Part shown: piece after piece, positions 1-7,211 of the stretch
Numbering within the stretch: position 1 is the stretch's first letter
Layout of the letters: every line of letters starts with the position of its first letter
Assembly (NCBI GenBank): GCA_031287585.1
Contig: JAITST010000432.1
Span: 1-7,454, forward strand
Direction: 5' to 3'
Length of the DNA stretch: 7,454 bases
Source of the DNA: Planctomycetaceae bacterium
GTDB lineage: Bacteria; Planctomycetota; Planctomycetia; Pirellulales; Thermoguttaceae
Notes under the pieces: model-generated
Database searches by the model: none
What the model saw: the letters and a program-made list of their open reading frames with translations, nothing else
What the model was told of the DNA's origin: nothing
Program-made: the position numbers and the translations under genes

Positions 1-64
1 AATTGAAATTTGAAACATTCACAGCAACCATACGAACCATACGAAAATTGCCATCGCACGTATA

Positions 65-92
65 AGTCTAATCATCTTTCCATTTTTGTCAA
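65..92 (-). promoter_or_regulatory. Predicted sigma70 promoter reading off the left edge
   Basis: On the minus strand the sequence reads TTGACA (92-87), a 16-base spacer, then TAGACT (70-65). The -35 box is perfect and the -10 box matches four of six consensus bases. Transcription would start near 58 and run off the left edge. Minus-strand ATGs lie at 54, 40, 31 and 18. The frame from 54 closes after 11 codons (MAIFVWFVWLL), and its TGA touches the ATG at 18. The frame shared by 40 and 31 stays open to the edge. I cannot tell which ATG starts the unseen gene. Confidence 0.5.
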
Positions 93-100
93 TAGGGGGT

Positions 101-123
101 AAAATGAAAAATTTTTTCATTTT
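101..123. terminator. AT-rich hairpin between lpdA and the leftward promoter, possible lpdA terminator
   Basis: Perfect 10-base arms, AAAATGAAAA (101-110) and TTTTCATTTT (114-123), flank a 3-base loop. G-rich bases just before (95-99) and ACC further out (128-130) could add a GC clamp. The hairpin lies about 125 bp past the lpdA stop and just upstream of the leftward promoter, so it could insulate the two transcripts. On the lpdA transcript no clean U-run follows the stem, so the terminator role is tentative. Confidence 0.35.
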
Positions 124-136
124 TTTCACCGTCCCC

Positions 137-182
137 AATACACGTACTTTTCAAGGAGATTACCTGAATACATGTATTTTTC
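137..182. repeat. Two 16-bp direct repeats with palindromic cores, possible operators
   Basis: AATACACGTACTTTTC (137-152) and AATACATGTATTTTTC (167-182) match at 14 of 16 bases and start exactly 30 bp apart; both differences are C to T. The second contains the perfect 10-bp palindrome ATACATGTAT (168-177), and the first a degenerate version of it. GTACTTTTC (144-152) is also repeated inverted as GAAAAGTAC (198-206). The copies lie 45-95 bp upstream of the leftward -35 box and past the end of lpdA, a suitable place for regulator binding. The rest of 1-247 shows no gene. Confidence 0.45.
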
Positions 183-247
183 GGATTATAATTTTTGGAA
201 AAGTACAGTTAAAACAAAACAACCTAAAATACTACCACGCTGTCGTT

Positions 248-1780
248 TTACTTTTTCGGAGGTATATGGACTGCCTCTCCCCTGCTGTCCGCTACTGCTT
301 CTACAAACGCTTCGCCGAAAGTTGGGTGGGCGTGTAACGCTTGTTGCAGTTGACGTAACGGGGTTGCGGTAAAGAATACTGCTGACGCTTCATTGATGAT
401 TTCCGACGCATAACTTCCAATAATTTGCACGCCAATCAGCCGGTCGTTCGACTCACAACGGACAACCTTCACAAACCCTTCCTGACTACACGACGCGACT
501 GCCCGACCATTTGCCGCCATCGGGAAATGCCCGACTTTTATGTCGTTACCGAAACGTTGCCGTGCCAACTTTTCCGGTAGTCCGATACACGCAACCTCCG
601 GTTCGCCATAGATAACAATCGGTGAATAAAACGGGAACAACTCCGCAATCAATTCGGGATAACGTGTCGTCTCGCGGCGTAACGTTTCCAGTTCCGGCTC
701 GAAACCGGCTTGTTCGCCGAGCAATTCGTCACCCGTCGAGATTGCGGCAATTCGTCCCATCCGCATCGCCGCGTGAGCAAGCATACATTGCCCGTTGATG
801 TCGCCAACCGCAAAAAGTCCGGGAATTTTTGTTCTCATTCGTTCGTCAACATTCACAAACGTCTCCGTCACACCAATCGCGTCGAGAATCCGGCGATCCG
901 GCTTACGTCCAATCGCAGATAAAATATGCGTACCTTCAATTTTTTCGCCGTCCGTAAGGTTCAGACGTAAACCGCTTTCGGTCGATTCAATTGACTCAAT
1001 ACTCGCATCGGTACGAACAACAATCCCGCGAGCGTTTAATGATTTTTTGAGCGCGTCTTCAATTTCGGTGTCCAATATCGAGTTGACGAGCGACGATTGC
1101 ATTTCGACAATTTGCACTTTTGAACCAAATTCGTGAAACACTTGTGCCAACTCAATTCCAATCACGCCGCCTCCGATAACGATTAATTTCTCTGGTACGA
1201 AATTAATGTCGAGCATTGCGTCGCTGTTGAAAATTCTGTCCGCGAGTTTCGGCGAATCCGCACCGCGTATTGCGAGTTCCGACGGCACAGAGCCCGTCGC
1301 GAGAATGACCTTACGAGACTTGTACTGCTTACTATTACCATCTTTCGTTACCGTAACAACGAACGGTTCGCCTGCCGTCTTCGGTACCGTGAGTGATGCT
1401 GTTCCCGATAATGTTGTAACATTATTCTCACGTAACAACACAGCGATACCGGTTGTCATTTTCTTTACCATTCGTTCTTTCGATTTGAGAATATCCGGCA
1501 TCTTAACGCCGAACTTCGACGGGTCTGCACCAGTGAAATCAAGTCCGCGTTTTGCCGCGTCCCGAATTGTTCGTAATACATTAGCAACATCAATCAACGC
1601 CTTTGTCGGGATACAACCACGATTCAAACAAGTACCGCCCAACTCGCGTTCTTCGACCAGTGCGGTAGTCAATGAGTGCTGCCGTGCGTGTATCGCGGCG
1701 GTATAACCAGCAGGACCGCCGCCTATAACAATCAGGTCAAAATCGAAATTTTCGTCGCCCTTTTTCCCTTCGTTTTTCAT
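248..1780 (-). CDS. lpdA: Dihydrolipoamide dehydrogenase (E3 flavoprotein)
   Basis: This is an FAD-dependent cytoplasmic enzyme that reoxidises dihydrolipoamide with NAD+ in 2-oxoacid dehydrogenase or glycine cleavage complexes. From the chosen start it has 510 residues. The FAD Rossmann motif GGGPAG lies at 20-25. The redox disulfide motif GGTCLNRGCIPTKAL has cysteines at 51 and 56. The NAD motif GGGVIG is at 203-208, with Glu226 at the end of the next strand, which favours NAD over NADP. The second FAD motif AVGD ends at Asp327. The C-terminal HAHPTFGE gives the His485/Glu490 dyad. All catalytic residues are present, so the enzyme should be active. It is longer than the usual 460-480 residues, mainly from an acidic insert at about 350-385 before the dimerisation domain. 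The ORF extends to an ATG at 1894, but that ATG lies in the promoter -35 box, so 1780 is preferred. No E1 or E2 genes are adjacent. Related flavoproteins such as mercuric or glutathione reductase fit less well. Confidence 0.93.
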   Translation of the reverse strand: MKNEGKKGDENFDFDLIVIGGGPAGYTAAIHARQHSLTTALVEERELGGTCLNRGCIPTKALIDVANVLRTIRDAAKRGLDFTGADPSKFGVKMPDILKSKERMVKKMTTGIAVLLRENNVTTLSGTASLTVPKTAGEPFVVTVTKDGNSKQYKSRKVILATGSVPSELAIRGADSPKLADRIFNSDAMLDINFVPEKLIVIGGGVIGIELAQVFHEFGSKVQIVEMQSSLVNSILDTEIEDALKKSLNARGIVVRTDASIESIESTESGLRLNLTDGEKIEGTHILSAIGRKPDRRILDAIGVTETFVNVDERMRTKIPGLFAVGDINGQCMLAHAAMRMGRIAAISTGDELLGEQAGFEPELETLRRETTRYPELIAELFPFYSPIVIYGEPEVACIGLPEKLARQRFGNDIKVGHFPMAANGRAVASCSQEGFVKVVRCESNDRLIGVQIIGSYASEIINEASAVFFTATPLRQLQQALHAHPTFGEAFVEAVADSRGEAVHIPPKK

Positions 1781-1865
1781 AATTTTGTACCGTAAATTCT
1801 GTTTTTCCAGATAAAATAAGGACAAAGTTGTAAAACAATCCAACACAGCCCCTACCAAAAACAGT

Positions 1866-1894
1866 ATTATAACGGTACAATTATACTTTTGCAA
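1866..1894 (-). promoter_or_regulatory. Predicted sigma70 promoter of lpdA
   Basis: Reading the minus strand, TTGCAA (1894-1889) is followed by a 17-base spacer and a perfect TATAAT (1871-1866). Transcription would start near 1859, giving a leader of about 79 bases before the ATG at 1780. The -35 box covers the ATG of the longer ORF at 1894, which argues against that start. I found no equally good promoter for ftsH in the same 202-bp intergenic region; GATAAT at 1946-1951 lacks a matching -35 box. Confidence 0.65.
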
Positions 1895-1982
1895 TCGGTA
1901 CGAAAAGTATTGCGGGTATCAAAACCCTGCTAGTAGCCGCGTAAAGATAATCCTTATTCAACTCACAACATAGTATAGAAAA

Positions 1983-4058
1983 ATGTCCAACACAAATCCC
2001 GAACCCGACAACAAACAATCCGGTACAACAAAGCCCGATAACCAAAAGTCCGACACTCCAGCTCCCGACACTCCTCACGAAAACAATGGGAAAAAGCGTT
2101 TGCCCACGCCGCCTACTCCACAGGTTCCGCTTTGGATGATATTGTTATTCATCGTTTTATTCGTCTTTCTTGTTTCGTCGATATTCAGCCGCCGTGCAGC
2201 CGAAATTCCGTACAGCGATTTTCTGCGGCTCGTCGAGTTGGGTAAAGGTAGTAAGGAGGCGATTCGTGTGATAGACGGTAGTGACCGTATGAAAGTCACC
2301 ATTAAATACTCCGAATTGGACGACCTCTACATTGATTCGTATGCGATATCAGGAACGGTGACACGCGAGATTGTCGCACCGGAGAAGTTACGAACGAAGG
2401 AGCCGGAGAAGCGAGTGCGGTTTTCTTCAGGGCGGCAAGGTTTTGTTTTTGATAACGGAATGTTGTTAGAGTTGTTGCGGGAACGCGGGTTCGAGTTTAA
2501 AGCCGCTGGACAACCAAACTTTTTCTACGATATCGCACCAACACTGTTTATTCTGCTGATAATGATACCTATCATTATTTTTCTTTTCCGTTATCTCGGC
2601 GGCGGCGGTGCTATGGCGTTCAGCCGTTCGCGAGGTCGGCAGGTTTCGCAGGAAGATATTAACATAAAGTTCAGCGATGTTGCTGGTGTTGACGAGGCAG
2701 TCGAAGAACTCAAAGAAACGGTCGCGTTTCTCAAAACACCAGAAAAGTTTCAGGCACTCGGCGGTCGAATCCCGCGTGGTGTGTTGTTGGTCGGACCTCC
2801 GGGAACAGGTAAAACTATTTTGGCGAAAGCGGTTGCGGGCGAAGCGAATGTTCCGTTTTTCAGTTTGTCCGGTAGTGATTTCGTTGAACTTTACGTTGGT
2901 GTCGGTGCTGCTCGTGTACGTGATTTGTTTGAACAAGCACAACGTTGCGGACGTGCGATAATCTTCATTGACGAACTCGACGCGATTGGTAAAATTCGTT
3001 CCGGTCACGTGAACGGCGGCGCGTCGGAAGAACGTGAACAAACGCTTAACGCATTGTTGGTCGAGATGGACGGCTTCAATACTAATACGACGACAATTGT
3101 TATCGCGGCGACGAACAGACCGGAATCGCTTGACCCCGCGTTGTTGCGACCGGGACGCTTTGACCGACAGGTGCTTGTTGACCGACCTGACTTGTTGGGA
3201 CGCGAGGCGATATTGAAGGTTCACGTGAAGGAGGTGAAACTCGACCCATCAATTGACCTCAAAGAAATTGCGTCGATTTCCGCTGGTTTTGTTGGTGCTG
3301 ACCTGGCGGCGTTGGTAAATGAGGCGGCGTTGCTCGCGGCGAGAAGCGGGAAGGAAACGATAACAATGGTTGAGTTCAATGAGGGTGTTGAACGTATCAC
3401 GACAGGTTTACAGAAAAAACAGCGGGTGATTCGACCAGTAGAAAAGAAACGGATTGCATTTCACGAATGCGGTCACGCATTAGTTGCGTTCTTCACACCG
3501 GCGGCGGATAAGGTTCACAAAGTTTCGATAATACCGCGTGGATTGGCGGCTCTCGGTTACACGTTACAACGCCCAGAGGATGACCGTTATCTGATGACAC
3601 AGAACGAACTTGAAGCACTGGTGACGGTATTCCTGGGTGGTACGATAGCGGAGGAACTGACGTTCGGCGATTTTTCGACCGGAGCATCGAACGACTTGGA
3701 GCGTGCGACAGAAATCGCGAGAAGTATGGTAATGGACTATGGTATGAGTTCATTGGGAAGAATCAACTACCGTGAGAACCGTCATTCGTATCTAAACGAA
3801 ACAATGTTGACAAGCCGTAACCACAGCGAACAAACCGCGTTTGAAATTGACCAAGCCATAAAGACGATAATGCAGGCATTATTTGACCGCACAAAAATTC
3901 TACTGGAAGATAAACGCGACAAACTAGAAATACTAGCAGAAACGCTGTTACAAAAGGAAGTAATAGAAAACGAAGAACTATCATGTATTCTGGAAGGAAG
4001 AGAATATCTCCCCAAGACGAATGATAGCGATAAGGATGCGTCTGATGAGCTGAAGTAA
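1983..4058 (+). CDS. ftsH: ATP-dependent zinc metalloprotease FtsH
   Basis: FtsH is a membrane-anchored hexameric AAA+ protease that extracts and degrades misfolded membrane proteins and some regulatory proteins. The 691 residues show a hydrophilic, Pro/Asp-rich N-terminal tail (1-48), TM1 (about 49-68), an extracytoplasmic domain of about 110 residues, and TM2 (about 183-204). The AAA+ module follows: Walker A GPPGTGKT (271-278), pore loop YVGVG (304-308), Walker B IIFIDELDAIG (326-336), and the second region of homology with arginine fingers R389 and R392. The M41 protease domain has HECGH (494-498), with H494 and H498 as zinc ligands, E495 as catalytic base, and D571 as the likely third ligand. 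Everything needed for activity is present. Mild oddities are the long N-terminal tail, Tyr in place of the usual Phe in the pore loop, and Cys within HExxH. ATG 1983 has no Shine-Dalgarno sequence before it. The gene diverges from lpdA and is followed after 5 bases by a terminator-like palindrome, so it is probably monocistronic. Confidence 0.96.
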   Translation: MSNTNPEPDNKQSGTTKPDNQKSDTPAPDTPHENNGKKRLPTPPTPQVPLWMILLFIVLFVFLVSSIFSRRAAEIPYSDFLRLVELGKGSKEAIRVIDGSDRMKVTIKYSELDDLYIDSYAISGTVTREIVAPEKLRTKEPEKRVRFSSGRQGFVFDNGMLLELLRERGFEFKAAGQPNFFYDIAPTLFILLIMIPIIIFLFRYLGGGGAMAFSRSRGRQVSQEDINIKFSDVAGVDEAVEELKETVAFLKTPEKFQALGGRIPRGVLLVGPPGTGKTILAKAVAGEANVPFFSLSGSDFVELYVGVGAARVRDLFEQAQRCGRAIIFIDELDAIGKIRSGHVNGGASEEREQTLNALLVEMDGFNTNTTTIVIAATNRPESLDPALLRPGRFDRQVLVDRPDLLGREAILKVHVKEVKLDPSIDLKEIASISAGFVGADLAALVNEAALLAARSGKETITMVEFNEGVERITTGLQKKQRVIRPVEKKRIAFHECGHALVAFFTPAADKVHKVSIIPRGLAALGYTLQRPEDDRYLMTQNELEALVTVFLGGTIAEELTFGDFSTGASNDLERATEIARSMVMDYGMSSLGRINYRENRHSYLNETMLTSRNHSEQTAFEIDQAIKTIMQALFDRTKILLEDKRDKLEILAETLLQKEVIENEELSCILEGREYLPKTNDSDKDASDELK

Positions 4059-4063
4059 AAGAT

Positions 4064-4090
4064 TCCGGTTGGCGCGCCAACCGGACTTTT
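4064..4090 (+). terminator. Perfect 22-bp palindrome after ftsH, likely terminator and repeat copy 1
   Basis: The palindrome core CCGGTTGGCGCGCCAACCGG (4065-4084) is perfect and extends by one T/A pair on each side. It starts 6 bases after the ftsH stop and is followed by ACTTTT, a short U-run in the RNA. This fits an intrinsic terminator, although the GC palindrome has almost no loop. A near-identical copy including the ACTT tail lies at 7212-7236, so this may also belong to a dispersed palindromic repeat family. Confidence 0.6.
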
Positions 4091-4388
4091 CATAATTCCC
4101 AATGCAAATATCTTGACAACGCGGATTGGGTAATCAATATGGCATCTCTCATAACTTGTCAAAATTTGAAGATAAGTGTCACTCGGTACGTTTAATAATC
4201 CATAACCAACTTTTGGAGTACGACTACATCACGACGCAACAATATGAGCGTTGAACGAAAACAGACCCGATTGACTTTCATTTATCAACGCATAACAATT
4301 GACGGAGCATAAAACTGTTAAATTCACTCGTTCCGTCGGTTAGAACCAACGGCAATGTGATGTAACCCTTACTACTTGATACCGGCTT
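4091..4388. other. Gene-free stretch with possible promoter and hairpin
   Basis: I see no supported gene in these 298 bases. A perfect -35-like TTGACA at 4113-4118 has only poor -10 candidates (around 4135-4142), so it would be a weak promoter with a leader of about 240 bases for the gene at 4389. TTGACAA (4113-4119) recurs inverted as TTGTCAA (4156-4162), a possible operator or chance. A second weak promoter-like pair is TTGACT (4271-4276) and TAACAA (4293-4298). A hairpin with 9-base arms and one mismatch lies at 4333-4352 (CCGTCGGTT and AACCAACGG, almost no loop). Confidence 0.3.
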
Positions 4389-4943
4389 ATGAAAACCATA
4401 AATTATGTTGTTATCGGAATTGTTTGTTTAACGCTTTCCGCTGTCGGCGAAGAACTACGTTTTCAGGGTGAACTTGGTAAATCGGCGGAACTCGCGGTGT
4501 CGCGTTTTTTTAATCCGCCGCTTAATTCACTCGCCTGGCTTCGTGCCGACTTGACTAACGAGAATACCGATGTTCAGCGTCGTTTCAAAAATTACAACGG
4601 CGACGTTTCGGGACGTTATCTCGAACTAATGGCGTTCATCTCTCGCGGAAACAAAGAGTTTCATCCCGCTTTGAAACAGTTTCTCAACGAGATTCCGTCA
4701 CGTCAGCAAAAGGATGGTCACTTCGGTTACGATGAAGTCGATTGGACAAAACCGATTGATGCCAACGGCGACAAGGGGCGAATGTTGCCGCTTCTTTGGG
4801 GAAACGCCCGTTTTCTTTGTGGTTTGACAAAAGCGTACGAAGTGTTCAGAGACCCGGCGCTGTTGGACTGTGCGAAAAAACTCGGTGACTACTACGTTCT
4901 CACCGCAGACCGTTTTCTGGATGCAAATCAACTGCACATCTGA
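4389..4943 (+). pseudogene. Truncated secreted GH127/DUF1680-like protein
   Basis: The reading frame gives 184 residues. The N-terminus looks like a signal peptide (MKTINYVVIGIVCLTLSAVG, cleavage near residue 20). The rest resembles the N-terminal alpha/alpha-barrel part of the GH127/DUF1680 family, which includes beta-L-arabinofuranosidases: GRYLELMAF, then IPSRQQKDGHFG, then LLWGNARFLCGLTKAYE and an Asp-rich helix pair. This family usually exceeds 550 residues, so about two thirds, including the catalytic region, is missing. The frame ends in QLHI, which is the antisense of the convergent gene's FRCAVDL segment, so the last few residues are probably not native. The missing remainder is nowhere in the window. 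Most likely this is a gene remnant cut by rearrangement; a secreted short protein is possible but less likely. No Shine-Dalgarno motif precedes the ATG. The family call rests on motif resemblance, not a search. Confidence 0.6.
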
Positions 4944-7071
4944 ATCCAATCGTAGCGCAGCGATCCAATCCCGGATACATCAGCAGTTGTTTTGCCGCGA
5001 AATTGACCGGTAAAGCCCCTCCGTCGAAGTACCATTCCGAACCTTTCGCCTTATAAAAAGAGCCGCCTTTCAAGATACAAAACCGGTTTCTGCCGTCATC
5101 ATATTCGCTCTCGGTCAGTTCCCAGACGTTGCCGCACATATCGTAACAGCCCCACGGGGATTTTCCCTTTGGATACGAATCGACCGGAGTTGTGCCGCCG
5201 CCGTTACCGGGATTACAGCAACCCTCTTTCATTTCGTTTCCCCACGGATATTTATTGTAGGAATCTCCCTGAGCCGCCCATTGCCATTCTTCTTCCGTCG
5301 GTAATCTTTTACCCGCCCAACGAGCATAAGCCCTTGCATCGTTCAAATCGACATAGACCACCGGATGGTTGTCTTTTCCGTCGGGAATTTTTCCGTTCAC
5401 CCAATGTTTCAGAAAGTTCACGGATACGGCAGGTTTATAACCAGTTTCTTTCAGGAACGTCTCAAACTGTTTATTGGTTACCGGCGTTTCATCCATCGCA
5501 AAACGAGGGATGTCAATTTCTTTTTCTATTGTCTTGATGTGGTGTAGTTTAGGAAAACTACGTGCCACAAATGATTCGTCAAATGTTAAATAGGATTCAT
5601 CAAATGATGCATAATATCCGGGTTCTCTTGCTTTGAAATCAACCTTCATGATCTTTTTCACAGCAGGAATCACAACCATTCTTTGAGGAATCGTATTGTA
5701 TTTGTTAGTTTTCGCAACCGGTTTTAATTGAGCGGTACGGCGAATGATCGATGGGTCATCGACCGCATTTTTATAGATTTCCGACTGAGTTTTCAAAAAC
5801 GCGGCAAAATCCTTATCGACTAATCGTTTATCGACTGCAAGGAAACAACCGACACCACGCGCCCCAATAACACCGTCAATAACGCCTTTCTGCGGTTTGA
5901 TTTCTATTCCCCGAATGAGGTCATAATAATTTTCATCCGTTTTGAGTTCGATATGGAGCAATTCTCCCGATACCGTTTCTGCCGACCGATTGACAAGTGT
6001 CCACAACCTCGTCCCGCCGTTCATCCAGAGATTCGCATAAATATTTTTGACGGGATTTGGGTCAGCCATCGGAATCCATTCTCCTTTTGTAAAAAGTTCG
6101 GAGTATCGTTTCTGGATGGGTGAAATGGCTTTCAATAGGGATTTGTCGCGGTTACTCCATCCCTTCCATTGTCCGAATATATTTTCCCAAATCATAACAC
6201 CGCTGCCATTCATCCACGCCGTATGCAATTCTCGTATATGATTCGTATTCCACCGCCATATCCCGTGCTGAATGTGCCGCGGCTCAAACCATTTATTTCT
6301 CAGGATGCCGGGTGCTTGACTCTCCACAAAGGATTGCGCCCACGATAAATGATGATCGGCAATGCTCGTTACCGGCAATGCAAGTTCACCTTCCAATACG
6401 ATTCCGGGTTTGACACCATCCAACTTTTCTCTGAATTCTGTGCCTGCATTTTTCAAGGTATCCAAAAAGATACCATCGGCATCAATCGCCTTGACAATAT
6501 TGACCAAGCCGTCGATATCGGAAACATTTTCCCGCCGCGTTCCGGTATCCCAAGGATTGTAGCAGATAAAAACTTTAATGTCTTTGCTGTGAAAGAAATC
6601 GCTGATTTTTTTTATCCCTTCCAAACCGCCCGGCATATCCCGATAATAGTCGAATTGGTTTCTGTCGTCCAAGCCGATAAGCGGATATGCCTGCCACAAG
6701 ACCACGCTATCCACTCTCCCGAAATCCCGGTTGGCGCCAACCAAAAACTTGTCCAAAGTATATTGATTGGTTTGAGGATCGTAAAACGCCTCATCGCACA
6801 TCATCAGAAAATAACAGTTAAAGGCGGAAGAAGCCCACTGAAAATTGACATCCTGATAGAGTTTGTCCTGATAATTTATTTTTTTTCGTTCTTCAGTTCT
6901 CCACGCCGAAAGTGCCTTGCGGAACGCATCCCATTCCTGCGGATTTTCCGGCGTGGGGATGATGTCCATTTTTGAGAAGCCTGAATAATCCATCGCGGCT
7001 TCTGGTTCTGCGGCAAACGCAACGCCTGCCAAAATAAGGAACGTACCAATCAACAAAGCAAATGTTCTCAT
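4900..7071 (-). CDS. Secreted glycoside-hydrolase-like barrel fused to SUMF1/FGE domain
   Basis: From the ATG at 7071 the protein has 723 residues and a clear signal peptide (MRTFALLIGTFLILAGVAFA), so it is exported. Residues about 60-330 look like a TIM-barrel glycoside-hydrolase-like domain: DVNFQWASSAFNCYF, YPLIGLDDRNQFDYYRDMPGG, KVFICYNPWD, then ADGIFLDT (Asp204) and VLEGE (Glu227, Glu229) as candidate acidic active-site residues. A beta-rich linker region follows. Residues about 515-715 form an SUMF1/FGE-sulfatase (C-type-lectin-like) domain: MDETPVTNKQFETFL, WAGKRLPTEEEWQWAA, YPWGNE, YDMCGNVWEL, LKGGSF and GFRCAVD. The two cysteines that true formylglycine-generating enzymes carry just after GGSF are absent; Lys674 and Glu679 appear to align there. 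The domain therefore probably binds a ligand rather than modifying sulfatases. Substrate is unknown. The last residues (HPENGLR) and the stop lie in sequence antisense to the truncated gene at 4389, so the native C-terminus may be altered. In-frame ATGs at 7086 and 7164 are alternatives; 7164 lies upstream of the promoter. Confidence 0.8.
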   Translation of the reverse strand: MRTFALLIGTFLILAGVAFAAEPEAAMDYSGFSKMDIIPTPENPQEWDAFRKALSAWRTEERKKINYQDKLYQDVNFQWASSAFNCYFLMMCDEAFYDPQTNQYTLDKFLVGANRDFGRVDSVVLWQAYPLIGLDDRNQFDYYRDMPGGLEGIKKISDFFHSKDIKVFICYNPWDTGTRRENVSDIDGLVNIVKAIDADGIFLDTLKNAGTEFREKLDGVKPGIVLEGELALPVTSIADHHLSWAQSFVESQAPGILRNKWFEPRHIQHGIWRWNTNHIRELHTAWMNGSGVMIWENIFGQWKGWSNRDKSLLKAISPIQKRYSELFTKGEWIPMADPNPVKNIYANLWMNGGTRLWTLVNRSAETVSGELLHIELKTDENYYDLIRGIEIKPQKGVIDGVIGARGVGCFLAVDKRLVDKDFAAFLKTQSEIYKNAVDDPSIIRRTAQLKPVAKTNKYNTIPQRMVVIPAVKKIMKVDFKAREPGYYASFDESYLTFDESFVARSFPKLHHIKTIEKEIDIPRFAMDETPVTNKQFETFLKETGYKPAVSVNFLKHWVNGKIPDGKDNHPVVYVDLNDARAYARWAGKRLPTEEEWQWAAQGDSYNKYPWGNEMKEGCCNPGNGGGTTPVDSYPKGKSPWGCYDMCGNVWELTESEYDDGRNRFCILKGGSFYKAKGSEWYFDGGALPVNFAAKQLLMYPGLDRCATIGFRCAVDLHPENGLR

Positions 7072-7094
7072 TATTTCAATTCTCATTATTTCAA
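7065..7094 (-). repeat. 15-bp tandem duplication across the start codon
   Basis: TTCTCATTATTTCAA occurs twice without a gap (7065-7079 and 7080-7094). On the coding strand each unit is TTGAAATAATGAGAA, so the ATG is duplicated at 7086 and 7071, in frame, five codons apart (EIMRI, EIMRT). The downstream ATG leads straight into the signal peptide and is preferred; use of the upstream one would add MRIEI. Confidence 0.9.
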
Positions 7095-7121
7095 CGGGGT
7101 TAAAAGGATTTACTCGCGGTG

Positions 7122-7149
7122 ATTGTAGCAGATGAAACTTCGTTGTCAA
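7122..7149 (-). promoter_or_regulatory. Predicted sigma70 promoter of the barrel-SUMF1 gene
   Basis: The minus strand reads a perfect TTGACA (7149-7144), a 16-base spacer and TACAAT (7127-7122), five of six -10 bases. Transcription would begin near 7115, giving a leader of roughly 30-45 bases before the ATGs at 7086 and 7071. Because the start point lies downstream of the ORF's first ATG at 7164, translation from 7164 is unlikely. The gene is probably transcribed independently of the gene to its right. Confidence 0.7.
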
Positions 7150-7211
7150 GGATTTTCTGCGCAATTTGCCGATTGCAAAGTCATTGTTTATATGTGATTT
7201 TGATATTTTAC

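Noticed and set aside
86..372. Small plus-strand frames overlapping the 3' end of lpdA
   Set aside because: They run from AT-rich intergenic DNA into lpdA antisense and show no protein-like features.
1206..1706. 166-codon plus-strand open frame inside lpdA
   Set aside because: Antisense shadow of the conserved dehydrogenase sequence.
1781..1894. N-terminal extension of lpdA from the ATG at 1894 (hydrophobic, like a membrane anchor)
   Set aside because: The segment contains the predicted lpdA promoter, the family is cytoplasmic, and the FAD motif falls at its usual distance from the ATG at 1780.
2466..3224. 252-codon open frame on the minus strand inside ftsH
   Set aside because: It lies fully antisense to the conserved AAA+ region and its translation is Arg/Thr/Ser-rich with no recognisable motif; the ftsH frame explains the sequence.
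6729..6742. GGTTGGCGCCAACC palindrome as a third full repeat copy
   Set aside because: It lacks the central CG and the ACTT tail and encodes an in-frame VGAN stretch, so chance is a sufficient explanation; it is mentioned only as a partial match.
6349..6975. 208-codon plus-strand open frame antisense to the barrel-SUMF1 gene
   Set aside because: No signal peptide, motif or promoter, and the opposite strand encodes a recognisable protein.
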